Assembly (NCBI GenBank): GCA_037355855.1
Contig: CM074765.1
Location: 3,596,001 to 3,660,000 of the forward strand
Length of the DNA stretch: 64,000 bases
Origin: Pseudo-nitzschia pungens
Lineage: Eukaryota > Bacillariophyta > Bacillariophyceae > Bacillariales > Bacillariaceae
Direction of reading: 5' to 3'
The notes under the pieces were generated by a model that ran no database searches, was not told the origin of the DNA, and was given only the letters and a program-made list of their open reading frames with translations. Both the position numbers and the translations under genes were made by a program. Shown piece after piece: positions 20,806 to 30,103 of this stretch; the first letter of the stretch is position 1, and every line of letters starts with the position of its first letter.

Positions 20806-21732
20806 ATGTTTGCACCAATTGTTTGTCATTATTTTGAACAGATCGATGGAAGTTTAGAGCATTCCCCCGTTCTGCGGAGATCATCCCGGGAGGTGAGAAC
20901 TCCGGTTAACTACTCGCCTGGAATATACAAAAGCGCCAGATCGTGGATGGATACGAACAATACTCCGGTTAGTCATATTCTTGGTATAGATTATGGAATG
21001 GAACACTACAACACGACTTGTCGTAGAAAGGTTGAGTTTGACTCGGTAGAGAGCAGTGAATCAAGATATGAGAACAAAGACCTCCAAAACGAACAACAGG
21101 ATGAAGGAAACGCAACCGATCATGGCCAAGAATACGACAGTGATGCCACCATTGCCATGACTGCAACTGGAACCGAAGACGATGACAACTCAACCGATGA
21201 TGAAGGTACAAGGGAGGGAGAGTTGTATGTCATAGATCCTCATGCGGCGTGTCACAATTTTCCTTCGGTTTTGACAGCAGGAGAAGCACGGACGGAAGAA
21301 GTAAATGACATCATGGCACTGACCAATTGGACTCACATTGAACTGAAAACATCTTACGGTCTACTAAACAGTGGTTTCCAAGGAACAAGGAAAGAAAAGC
21401 TAGAAAGTATGAAGGAAGGAATAGTGAAATGTATCAATGCCCTTTCCGAGTGCATGCAACGGTTGGAACTGGATAAAGTTGAGACGAATGGGACGATGTC
21501 TGATGATTGCTCGGTTGGTAGAAACATTCAAGAAGCGATGTTGCAGATTGGTGCTGGTTTGACTATCTGTGGATTGTATGGTGTGTTGATCGCTGGCAAC
21601 AACCAAGGATCATTACAGGAGACGGCAGTGATGCATCACTTGACTAAAATCATCAATCAGAACGATGGGGTTCCTTGTGACAGTTGCGGTCATAAAAATT
21701 GCAGGAAACAACAAGGTGCGATGGAAAAATGA
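20806..21732 (+). CDS. Acidic element-encoded protein with C-terminal Cys/His cluster
   Basis: The ORF from the ATG at 20806 encodes 308 residues. An alternative first exon (ATG at 20713, donor GTAAGT at 20722, acceptor GAACAG at 20841) would join in frame at the Ile of I-D-G-S, replacing the first 12 residues with three. Residues ~25-40 are basic (R-R-S-S-R-E-V-R). The middle 85-150 is strongly acidic and Asn/Thr-rich. The C-terminus has C-D-S-C-G-H-K-N-C, a likely metal site. No family is recognised. It lies divergent from the transposase inside the candidate element, so an accessory DNA-binding or regulatory role is a guess. Confidence 0.55.
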   Translation: MFAPIVCHYFEQIDGSLEHSPVLRRSSREVRTPVNYSPGIYKSARSWMDTNNTPVSHILGIDYGMEHYNTTCRRKVEFDSVESSESRYENKDLQNEQQDEGNATDHGQEYDSDATIAMTATGTEDDDNSTDDEGTREGELYVIDPHAACHNFPSVLTAGEARTEEVNDIMALTNWTHIELKTSYGLLNSGFQGTRKEKLESMKEGIVKCINALSECMQRLELDKVETNGTMSDDCSVGRNIQEAMLQIGAGLTICGLYGVLIAGNNQGSLQETAVMHHLTKIINQNDGVPCDSCGHKNCRKQQGAMEK

Positions 21733-22269
21733 AGAATTATGAGAATGGTCATTCGGCTTTGGTAGGATGAGTACGTGATGTTGTACATTGAATGAAAAAA
21801 TGACAAAAAACAAGATTAGATAAGGAAGGTGGGAGTGGTATTCTTCTTCAGCATAAGAAGAATCGGATGAGGTGGATGTTTTTTTTTTTATAGTAGGTTC
21901 CGTATGTAGTGTAAGTAATGTAGTAACAAAGTTAAAAAAGTGTATTTTCGCACTTTTGAAAAGTGTGAATTCGTCCCATGTCCTTTTAAACGCTGTAGCT
22001 AAAATAATATTAGAAGCTCTTAGACTACGTACGTTGCAGCCGTTGGTGCGTCATGGAGGCTTCCGTAGTAAACAAAAATTCTCATTTTTTAGTACTTTTT
22101 GCACCAAGAAGCTTGTTTTTTAATCGTACGTTCGGTGTGAACAATTGGTCGCACGGTAAGGTTCATAATCAAGACGAAAAGAATCTTTCCGACTTGTTAG
22201 TATCGCGTCCTAGGAAACTTTGTTGTAGAGAAATAATCGAACGCAAACCAAGATCCAATCCAAACAGCA
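21733..22269. other. Right end of the candidate element and 5' flank of the DDHD gene
   Basis: AT-rich and non-coding. It holds a short hairpin CACTTTT-g-AAAAGTG at about 21950-21964, an aaagtgtgaatt block matching the left end in inverted orientation, and the right copy of CCTTTTAAACG (21982-21992). The remaining bases are the presumed promoter of the DDHD gene. Confidence 0.5.
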
Positions 22270-24654
22270 ATGGTCGAGTTCGTTGTGGAAGGCATCGAAG
22301 ACCAACAGAAGAACCCAACAAGGGTGTGGGTGAGTCGGATCATTAATCCGGACCACGAAAGCAATAATAATAATAATAACAATGGTTCCATCCAGGAGGA
22401 GTGGAGACCGCTTCGGAAGGTCGACATCAGGGCCCTCAACAATGCGAATGGCAAAACCCAAGTTTTGATCGAGAAGGGGAGGTGTGTGGCCCATCTGGAC
22501 AGGGGAATCATTACGACCAACTTCGAACAAATCCCCAGACCCGACCGGGAACTTACCAGCTGCACGTGGTTCATGCTGGAAGACACCAAACGCCAGGGGA
22601 AGGATGCCATCGATCCCAAACGCAGGCCAATGCGCGATGACGATTCGGAAAAGGCGGAGCAACTGTACCATTTGATGCAAACCGCGTGCCGGGAGGGACA
22701 AGAGAGCGTCGAAAATCTCATGGCTACGACGAGGTTGGAGCTGGCGGACGGATTCTTCGCGAAGGTTGAGTACAATGGTTGTTACGTGTTCAAAATGGAG
22801 AAACCCGCACCCTCGTTGCTTCAAAAGCCCGTTTCGTTTCAGTTGCAGAGGGGTCACGCGGTCACCGGAAACACAACCCAAACACCGTACAAGGTTGAGG
22901 GCGAGGAGGAGGAAGAGATGCTGGGTCCGGTGAACCACGTGGTCTTTGTCGTGCACGGGATCGGACAGGGCTTCTTTTCCAACACCTTCGTCAAAGAAAT
23001 TGACAAATTCCGTCTCAGGTTTCAAAAGATGCAGATTGATCACTGGAAGAAGGAATGCAAGGATGCGGAGGAGAAAGAGTCAGTGAAGGCAACTTTCTGT
23101 GCCGTGTTGTGTGTGTTGCGCCGTGTTATGGGAATCGTTGTGTGACGTGCTGATTGTTGATTCCGTGCTTTCGGTCGTACTCATTTTCTCTGCCTTACAA
23201 CTACTACTACTGAACGGAAACAGCGAACCCATACCAGATGTTCCAAGCCGGGTAGAATTTTTGCCCGTCCTTTGGTTCGATGGGGTGCACAACGAGTCGA
23301 ACAGCATGAAAGAAACGTTGAAGAGCGTGTAAGTAGACGCAAGTCGTCCGATGCTGGCGTATGGGTTGTGGGTCCAGATGCTACAATTATTTCGACAGCA
23401 TTGCTTCAAGTTTATTATTCTCATGCATGATTTCTATGGAATCAACAGAACTCTGGACGAAGTAAAGGCGGTTCGAAACGGAATCAACGATGGGATTTTA
23501 GATATTTTGGTGTACCTTACTCCAAATCACTGTCTCAAAGTTCTCGATCGCGCGACAGATAGGATATGTTCACTGAAAGCAAGGTTCAACGAATTGTTTC
23601 CGAACTATGATGGAGAATATTCCCTGATCGGTCATTCGTTGGGCTCGATGATATGCTGGGATTTGTTGGCACTGAAGAAACTTTCGATGGAAAACGGAAT
23701 CGCTTCGTCCGAAAATAGACAATCAAGCGCGACTGCTGTCAACGAACACGGAGACAACCATTGGGGCCCTTCGCTGCCTCGACCCATCGATAAGGTCCTC
23801 CCCTTTGAACCAAAGTTCACCATGTTCCTGGGATCACCCATAGGACTATTTTTGAGCCTTCGCAATGCACATGCCGAATTCGATTCGATCCGAAACAGAC
23901 ATCCTACCACGCCCCATATCTGCCCGTTCAAACTCCCATCAGGGGCAATTTACAATATTTTTTTGCAGAGTGATCCGATCGCGTACCGAATAGAGCCGTT
24001 GTTGCTGGAGCAACGGACCAAAAAAGAAGATATCCCGGAACCTGTTGCCTTGACCTGTTTGGCAAACTCCAAACGACCTCGCATTGTGTCAACGGTAAAG
24101 GCAATCGGCAACTCTGTGACCTCCACATTGACAAGTACGTTGAGTCGTTTTGCCGGTGCCCGGAACCAAACAACCGAACCAGGCGATGCCTCGGAACGAA
24201 ACACGTCCGACGGGGAAAATAGATCCTGGACATTCCCATTGAGTGGCGAAAGCACTAGATTGGACTATGTGAGTGCAAGATTTGTTGACAGGTATTGTTC
24301 GAAATGAATTCCATCGGTTTTGTTTTCTTCTCTAACAGTCCTCCTCCTTGAACTCGTTATTCTGTGATGATTGGTTTTGTTCAGAGCTTACAAGGCTACC
24401 AAATCTCCGAAATCACGCCTTATGCCTCTTATCTTACTGTTTATTTCGCGCACGTGACGTATTTCGAAAACGATGACGTGATTGGATTTGTAGTCGACGC
24501 CACGAGTCGAAAACAACGAACGGGTGGGGGCATGGGAGATGCCGGGGCAATGATCCCAAGTGGAAATAACGTACACGAAGCTATTGATTTGACAACAGAC
24601 ACGGATGAGGAGATGGAAGATGTCGAAATAGTGCCACTTGTCCAGCTAATATAA
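22270..24654 (+). CDS. DDHD-domain phospholipase A1-like protein (4 exons)
   Basis: Homologue of intracellular phosphatidic-acid-preferring phospholipase A1 (DDHD1/DDHD2/Sec23IP family), which hydrolyses phospholipids at the early secretory pathway. Exons: 22270-23078 (or 23082), about 23224-23328, 23449-24268 and 24385-24654, giving about 667 residues. Motifs: V-V-H-G-I-G-Q at about 225; V-E-F-L-P-V in exon 2; the lipase elbow G-H-S-L-G-S at about 365 with the nucleophile Ser; the F-L-G-S-P-I-G segment; then R-L-D-Y joined across intron 3 to a C-terminal segment with Y-L-T-V-Y-F-A-H-V-T-Y and N-D-D, completing the DDHD domain. Junctions 2 and 3 are clear (GTAAGT/ACAG and GTGAGT/TCAG). Junction 1 is uncertain: donor GTCAGT at 23079 with acceptor AAACAG keeps frame. 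No signal peptide is present. Confidence 0.85.
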
Positions 24655-24700
24655 TACTGCAGCTTGTTCTCAAAGTTTAAGAGTGAAATCTAAATTTTCT

Positions 24701-26160
24701 CTATGAACCGTCTTCCTCTGCTTCTTTTGCTGCCTTTTCTGCTTGCGCTTTCTTTAACTCCTTCGCTCGTTTGTTATGCTGTTCCCTATCAAAACCTTTC
24801 AGAATTGGAGTAACCTTTTTGACTACTAAGTCTCCCCATCGTTTCATGCCCTTCGGTGTTGGATTCATCCCTTCACCCATATAGGTTGGGTCTAGATACT
24901 TTCTTCCTTTCATGCCCCCGTTGTCCATCAATATTTGTCCGACGTTCATAAAGGTAATCCTCGAGGAATGGGTTTTGATCCACTTTCGCACCTGCAGGTT
25001 GACGCCCTGTGCACGGTTCCACAAGTGTCCCAGGGCGTTTGATTTCGAATCAGGGTTGTCCTTCCGCGGAATTATGCCATGAATCACAATCTTCGCTTCC
25101 GGTTGCTCTTCGAAAATCCGTTTGGCAACGTTGAGAACATTTGCCATGACGAATCGGTCCGTGCATTTATGGACAAAGAGATCGTTGGTACCCACCATGA
25201 GGAACCACAGTTTTGGACGTAGATTTGCCTGCTGAATTCCGTTTTCCCAGTGCCACAGTAGGTTGGGTCCCTGCCACAGTAGAAATAGAACGTATCGATA
25301 TGGGTGGCGTTTGAGAACCAGCAAGAACGGAACTTTTGATCTGCCAAAAGCATTGCACACGCATTCCGTTCAAAAGCAATACTAGTATCCCAGCATGCAA
25401 ACAAACACTACGAAAAACAACATACCGTATCGCCGGTGCTCCCCAACGCAATTGCATTGAACTTTCCTCCGTTCTCTGTCATAAATGTCCGCTCGAAATA
25501 TTCTTCCATGCCCTCTACTGCTTCCGCCCCCAAATTCCTAGTTCCGCTGAGTTGTTCTATCATTCCATCCCCAAAGAAGACGATGTCCAAGTCTTTTGGT
25601 GCGTTTTTTGCTTGGGATACCATGTGGTCGTGATTGCTGTTCCATAATTTATCACGATCGTTCGTCAATGCTTTGTTGGGATCGGGGCACGAACATCGTT
25701 CGTCGCGATTGTTACGACTTGATTCAAAACACCTAGTCTCCTTCGTTCCCTCCGGCTCTAAAATGTTCTGATATTCTTCCCAGTGGATCATCTTGTTCTG
25801 TTTCCGCAGTAAAAAAAAGCTAATAGTGGCACCAAAAACGAGAATTGCGACGTTTTTCATCAGTCGCGACATTGTCCAGGGGGCTCTGGTGTTTCTACGT
25901 GGCCGGCGGCGTTTTAACTTCCCGGGCGAATTGGCGGTCAAGAGTGATACTCGTTCTTCATCGTTGTCGTCGTAAGGGTGAGCCTTGGCCCTTGTTCTGC
26001 GTTTCTGTTCCCTCCCCCGAAGACCACTGTTGTTCCCAGAATTTGGAGGTGACGCCATCGTTGTGGTGCCCAAAAGTGAAACTCGTTCTCTGCTGTGGCT
26101 CCGGGATCGTGACCGAACGTTGCCGCTCCCATCTTTCTTCATTTGTATCATTTCCATCAT
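24701..26160 (-). CDS. SGNH/GDSL-hydrolase-like membrane protein with substituted catalytic triad (2 exons)
   Basis: Exon 1 is 26160-25426 and exon 2 is 25270-24701 (donor GTATGT, acceptor GGCAG, phase 0), giving 434 residues. A basic, Ser/Arg-rich N-terminus precedes one membrane span at about 103-118, so it is a type II protein with a lumenal or extracellular domain. The domain follows the PAF-acetylhydrolase branch: block I I-V-F-F-G-D-G-M (~193-200), then G-S-T-G-D-T / G-P-N-L-L-W, block III V-G-T-N-D (271-275), block V G-E-G-M-N-P-T (377-383). The block I Ser is Gly199, the block V His is Asn381, and the Asp three residues before it is Glu378. A hydrolase using the normal triad is therefore not expected. 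The tail is a Lys/Ala/Glu helix. The 3' end faces the DDHD gene 46 bp away. Confidence 0.8.
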
Positions 26161-26477
26161 CTTATGGCTTCGTGTGTTGGTCGGTTGAACCTAATTGATT
26201 GTTGCTGTGAAAGAGTCTGGACAAACGGCTCTGGAATTTGTCAAATGTGATACAACCGTTGCTATTGTCGTGTGTCGTACCGTGTGGTGGGTTCTCCCTA
26301 TTGTATTTGTTGCGTCTTTAGAGCTCTTTGTCTTCTCGGCTAGAGGTTGATGGGCATCAACACCACCAATTCGCGTATCGTCGGTAGTCTTGTACAGAAC
26401 GTAGATTTTGTGAAACAGCAATGATTACTACGGTATTATTATGCCGAAGACTCTAATGGTAAGGTATTTCCAATACA

Positions 26478-26487
26478 GTAAGGTTAC
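26478..26487. promoter_or_regulatory. GTAAGGTTAC motif
   Basis: Exact copy of the recurrent intergenic 10-mer, 318 bp upstream of the SGNH-like gene start. It lies within (A/C)AGTAAGGTTACGGTA, which has near-palindromic flanks. Confidence 0.35.
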
Positions 26488-26765
26488 GGTAGACTGAAAA
26501 TTTGTACTCGTAATCGTAACTTACCGATCACTTCTCATTATCGATCCGATTACTGGTCCCTTAGGGGTTCGCATCCACGAGTTCTTGCACGTAAGCTTAG
26601 CCTAATCGTACTGGTATTTGTACTGGTACCAGTACAACGACACACTAAGTCAATTAGTTTGTTGTTGACATCTTCAATCTTGAGTCTCGGTCATTCAGTC
26701 ATTTAGTCTGGCCATAGTACGTTCCCAAAAGGATCTAATCCCAAAGTGGTGCCTTCTAGCCCTGG

Positions 26766-27299
26766 AACATTATGGAAAAAAGTTTTTTTGAGAAAATTTC
26801 CATATTCATGCGCGTTGCGCGCAATAAAATTGATGTATTTTTAACGGCTGTTTTTTGTTGAATATCCACTTTAACGGCTGTACGAGTACGCAGAGTGTCC
26901 TCAAAACTGTCCTCAAAACGTGTCCTCAAAAAGTGTCCTCAACGATTTTGTCCTCAACAGACTGTCCTCAACCATTATGTCCTCAAAAATTATGTCCTCA
27001 ACGTTTTGTCCTCAACCTCTATGACTTCAACGTTGAGGTTGAGGACAAAACGTTGAGGACATAATTTTTGAGGACATAATGGTTGAGGACAGTCTGTTGA
27101 GGACAAAATCGTTGAGGACACTTTTTGAGGACAATCGTTTTTTGAGGACAAAGATGACGGTTGAAGACCGTTAAATTATGGTCGCTCTTCTTTAAATATA
27201 GAAGAGCCGTTATTGCCCTAAGATTTTTTGAGAGTAGTCGCGCGCACAATGCGCATGAAAATGGAAATTTTCCAGAAAAGTTTTTTTTTCCATAATGTT
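26766..27299. mobile_element. MITE with ~60-bp terminal inverted repeats and CCTGG target duplication
   Basis: Left end AACATTATGGAAAAAAG... and right end (complement) AACATTATGGAAAAAAAAAC... remain alignable for about 60 bp, to a TTCATGCGCGTTGCGCGC / TTCATGCGCATTGTGCGCGC block, with a few mismatches and indels. A 5-bp direct repeat CCTGG flanks it at 26761-26765 and 27300-27304. No ORF codes for a transposase, so it is non-autonomous. The superfamily is not assigned. The middle is a long palindrome built from TGTCCTCAA repeats. Confidence 0.85.
26921..27133. repeat. Perfect 99-bp inverted repeat (hairpin) inside the MITE
   Basis: Arms 26921-27019 and 27035-27133 are exactly complementary across a 15-nt loop. 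Each arm holds about seven TGTCCTCAA words at irregular 13-16 bp spacing. Such a stem could give a long dsRNA if transcribed, or cruciform DNA. Further TGTCCTCAA copies lie just outside the perfect arms. Confidence 0.9.
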
Positions 27300-27304
27300 C
27301 CTGG

Positions 27305-27938
27305 CACCCAGTTGGGTAAACAGAAACGTTTTCATTGGATGTTTCCGCACTCATACTTATATATGGTATTAGTATACGTTAACGTGAACCCTGGCAGTGG
27401 CTCCGTGATGACCCTTGTTCGTGACTGACTGACTGACTGACTGACTGACTCGTGACACTTCAAAAAGAACACCACACGAAAGCACGTATGGAATGACGTA
27501 AGAATTATCGATACCATTCCCACTGTTGACACGCTATTTCCGTTTGGTGCGAGCAGCTGATAATAAAAAACGATTTTGTCGTATCAGAAGGCTTTGAAAG
27601 TGCCTGTCGTAATCAATCATGATGTCGTTGTGACTGCCTGTTTCGCGCTTCACGATCATTGCATTTTCAAATCGGGACAGAAAAGCCGATCTTCGCTCAC
27701 ATTTTGAGATTGATGATTGGAATGATCATCATCAATCAAGGATTGCAAATACACGCATTCTTTCGAATCTCCATACCATACCCGTAACAAACTGCATTCG
27801 CGTTGACATCGCATTCTTTTAGTATCGCGTTCCAAGTACGCATAGCAATAACTTTATTATCTAGCTAGCTTTACCATCTACTCATACTCGTACAACAATT
27901 AGAAAGAGAGAAGTAACGAAAGTGAACGCGAATGCAAC
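27305..27938. other. 5' flank of the aminotransferase gene
   Basis: Apart from the GACT microsatellite, nothing is recognised. It is AT-rich, with no ORF of coding character. It presumably carries the promoter and 5' leader of the gene starting at 27939. Confidence 0.5.
27422..27450. repeat. (GACT)n microsatellite
   Basis: About seven tandem copies of the tetranucleotide GACT, 120 bp beyond the MITE. Confidence 0.9.
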
Positions 27939-29544
27939 ATGCCGACCATCTACTACAAAACCTTTCCGTTATCCAAAAGCAATGCGTCGCCTCCGCCAAA
28001 AGATAGTGTTCCCATCACTCCGCCGTTCGGGAGTAGCAATGCCAAGCGGAATTTGGTAATGCAGCCCCTAAGCTTGGGACGACCGGCAAAGCACCAAAAA
28101 CCCGACGAAGGGGCAACGGACGCAGAGAGGCCGTGGGTCTGCTCCTCTTCGGTGAGAGCAAGCCGAACGGGGAAGAAAAATTCCATACAACACATTATCC
28201 AACCTATAATCGATGATATCAAACCAGGCTCTCAACGAGATGACAATAAGAGCCCCATTTCATTAGCGGTAAGCACGCCACAGCTATTTGCAAAGCATCT
28301 TTCGAAACGTATTCCCACCGGTTCACCCATAGATTGCTAACCGTTGACCATTTTCCATCCAACCGCAGAGTGCGGACCTCTCTTTGACACACGTCCCACC
28401 GTGTGCAAAAGCCATGGAATCCATCGTTCGAGCGGTGATCCGCAAGCCCCACACCACGTGCTACACCCACGCTTGTGGCTCCCCTGAAGCTCGCCGCGCC
28501 ATCGCCTCGCACCATTCGTTTCCGGAACACCAACTCTGTCCGGAACATGTGATTGTCACAAACGGATGCTCCGGGGCCCTAGAACTTTCGCTGGCATCTT
28601 TGCTGGACCCGGGCACGAGCCTGTTGGTTCCCCAGCCGGGATTACCGCTGTACGAAGAAATTGCTGAGTCGCTCGGAGCAAACGTCATTCGGTACCGTCT
28701 CAATCCCAACCAACGATGGGAGTGCGACATGGACCATCTGGAAGACATCATGACCTGCAAGAAGAATGCATCCAACAACATTGATGGTAGCATCCGAGCT
28801 ATTGTTTTGACCAATCCTTCGACACACGGTTCCGTCTTTTCCGAGAAGCACCTCGAACAGATCCTGGACTTTGCACTCCGGCATCGCCTGCCAATCATCA
28901 GCGATGAGGTATATGGGGATCTAACGTTTGGATCGAATCGTTTCCACCCCATGGCACGAGTGGCAGCCAGGCACGGACGAAGAGTTCCTGTCATCACCAC
29001 GAGCGGGCTTTCCAAGCAGTTCCTGGTCCCGGGGTGGAGGATCGGGTGGATCGCGTTCCAGGACAACCATTGCGGGACCCTGCGCCACGTCGAAGAGGGG
29101 GCGCACCGTCTGGCCACTCTGCAACACGGCGTTTCGCACCTGCAGCAGTCGGCCATTTCGACCCTGTTGTCTCCGTCGACCACCCCGGAACTTGCCTCGT
29201 GGAAGGAACACTTTCGCGCCCTTCTCGAACGCCAGGCTACGCTCCTCTGTTCCAGATTGACGAGGGATTGCCACTGTCTCGACATTCGCTCTCCTCCGCA
29301 GGGATCCATGTACGCAATCGTGCACTTGGATCTGGACAGTCTCGACGAAACGATTCGGAGCGACATGGATTTCTCCCACAATCTGGTTCGGGAAGACAAC
29401 GTGTTTGTGCTTCCCGGAAGTTCCTTTGGTGTACCCGGGACGTTCCGTGTGGCCTACAGCGCCCAGGAAACAACCCTCGAGACAGCATCCCAACGAATCG
29501 CCGACTTTTGTCGACGACACAAAAAGACGAGGGAAAGCATGTGA
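27939..29544 (+). CDS. Class I/II PLP-dependent aminotransferase, tyrosine-aminotransferase-like (2 exons)
   Basis: A fold-type I aminotransferase that moves an amino group between an amino acid and a 2-oxo acid using pyridoxal phosphate. Exon 1 is 27939-28268 and exon 2 is 28369-29544 (GTAAGC donor, CCGCAG acceptor, phase 0), giving 501 residues. The N-terminal ~115 residues are Pro/Ser/Lys-rich and lack homology I can see, making it longer than typical family members. The core shows Y-T-H-A-C-G-S-P near 134, N-G-C-S-G-A-L-E near 175, the N-P-S-T-H-G segment, the PLP-ring Asp in I-S-D-E-V-Y-G (~287) and the Schiff-base Lys in S-G-L-S-K-Q-F-L-V-P-G-W-R-I-G-W (~325). The V-P-G-W-R-I-G-W form is that of tyrosine/nicotianamine-type aminotransferases. 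An out-of-frame ATG lies 7 nt upstream of the start. No clear organelle signal is present. Confidence 0.85.
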
Positions 29545-30103
29545 ACCAATGCGATAATGAGGGGGATGCAATATCTGGGGGAGCAAACATTCAAGCACAA
29601 GAGGTAACAAAAACAGCAAAGATGCGACGTTTGTAATTAGAAAATAATAACAACTAGAAGTATGATCGATAGATGAACCATGGCCAACTTGTGGATTTAC
29701 AATCGTTAATAATTTTCCAAAGTCTCTTCTCTTCTTCGAAGGGTCGAGAACAGCCTTGCTCACCCGATGACTGGATTTCTACAGACCAACCGTCAGACAT
29801 GCGAACAACCCTATATGGTCACAGAAACGACACTGCAACGAAATCCCCAAGCATATCGTTTCGATCGATCAATATAATACTATAATATAATAATATAATA
29901 TATATATATATATCCAGAACACGTACGTGGAGAAAAAGAGTTCCCAATGAATTATTTTACATATATACACACATCTCATCGATTACAGGCTTTGTTACCC
30001 TCTGCAGTTCGATATCGCAGCTGCATTCATCCACAACCCGGTTCCACACCAAAGGCAGATGGACGATCAAAATCGCAAAGTTCAACCCAGTAATTGCCAG
30101 TGC
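29545..30103. other. Convergent intergenic region, AT-rich
   Basis: The 3' ends of the aminotransferase (+) and the low-complexity gene (-) meet here. It contains an ATATA/TAATA-rich simple-sequence stretch at about 29872-29915. Nothing else is recognised. Confidence 0.6.

Larger units (their letters stand above)
9441..21981. mobile_element. Candidate 12.5 kb composite DNA transposon (MULE-like)
   Basis: Limits are set by an 11-bp direct repeat, CCTTTTAAACG, at 9430-9440 and 21982-21992, compatible with the 9-11 bp target duplications of Mutator-like elements. Inside the ends, CACACTTT and CACTTTTTAAC blocks at 9464-9511 recur in inverted orientation, with indels, at about 21948-21972. Contents in order: a repeat-filled left arm (9.56-12.99 kb), an unrecognised + strand ORF split by one TGA, a - strand DDE transposase, a short divergent promoter with tandem repeats, and a + strand acidic ORF. 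The AT-richer, low-bias coding style differs from the flanking host genes. The boundary call is an inference, since the inverted termini are weak and the palindrome at 9437-9457 overlaps the left repeat. Confidence 0.45.
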
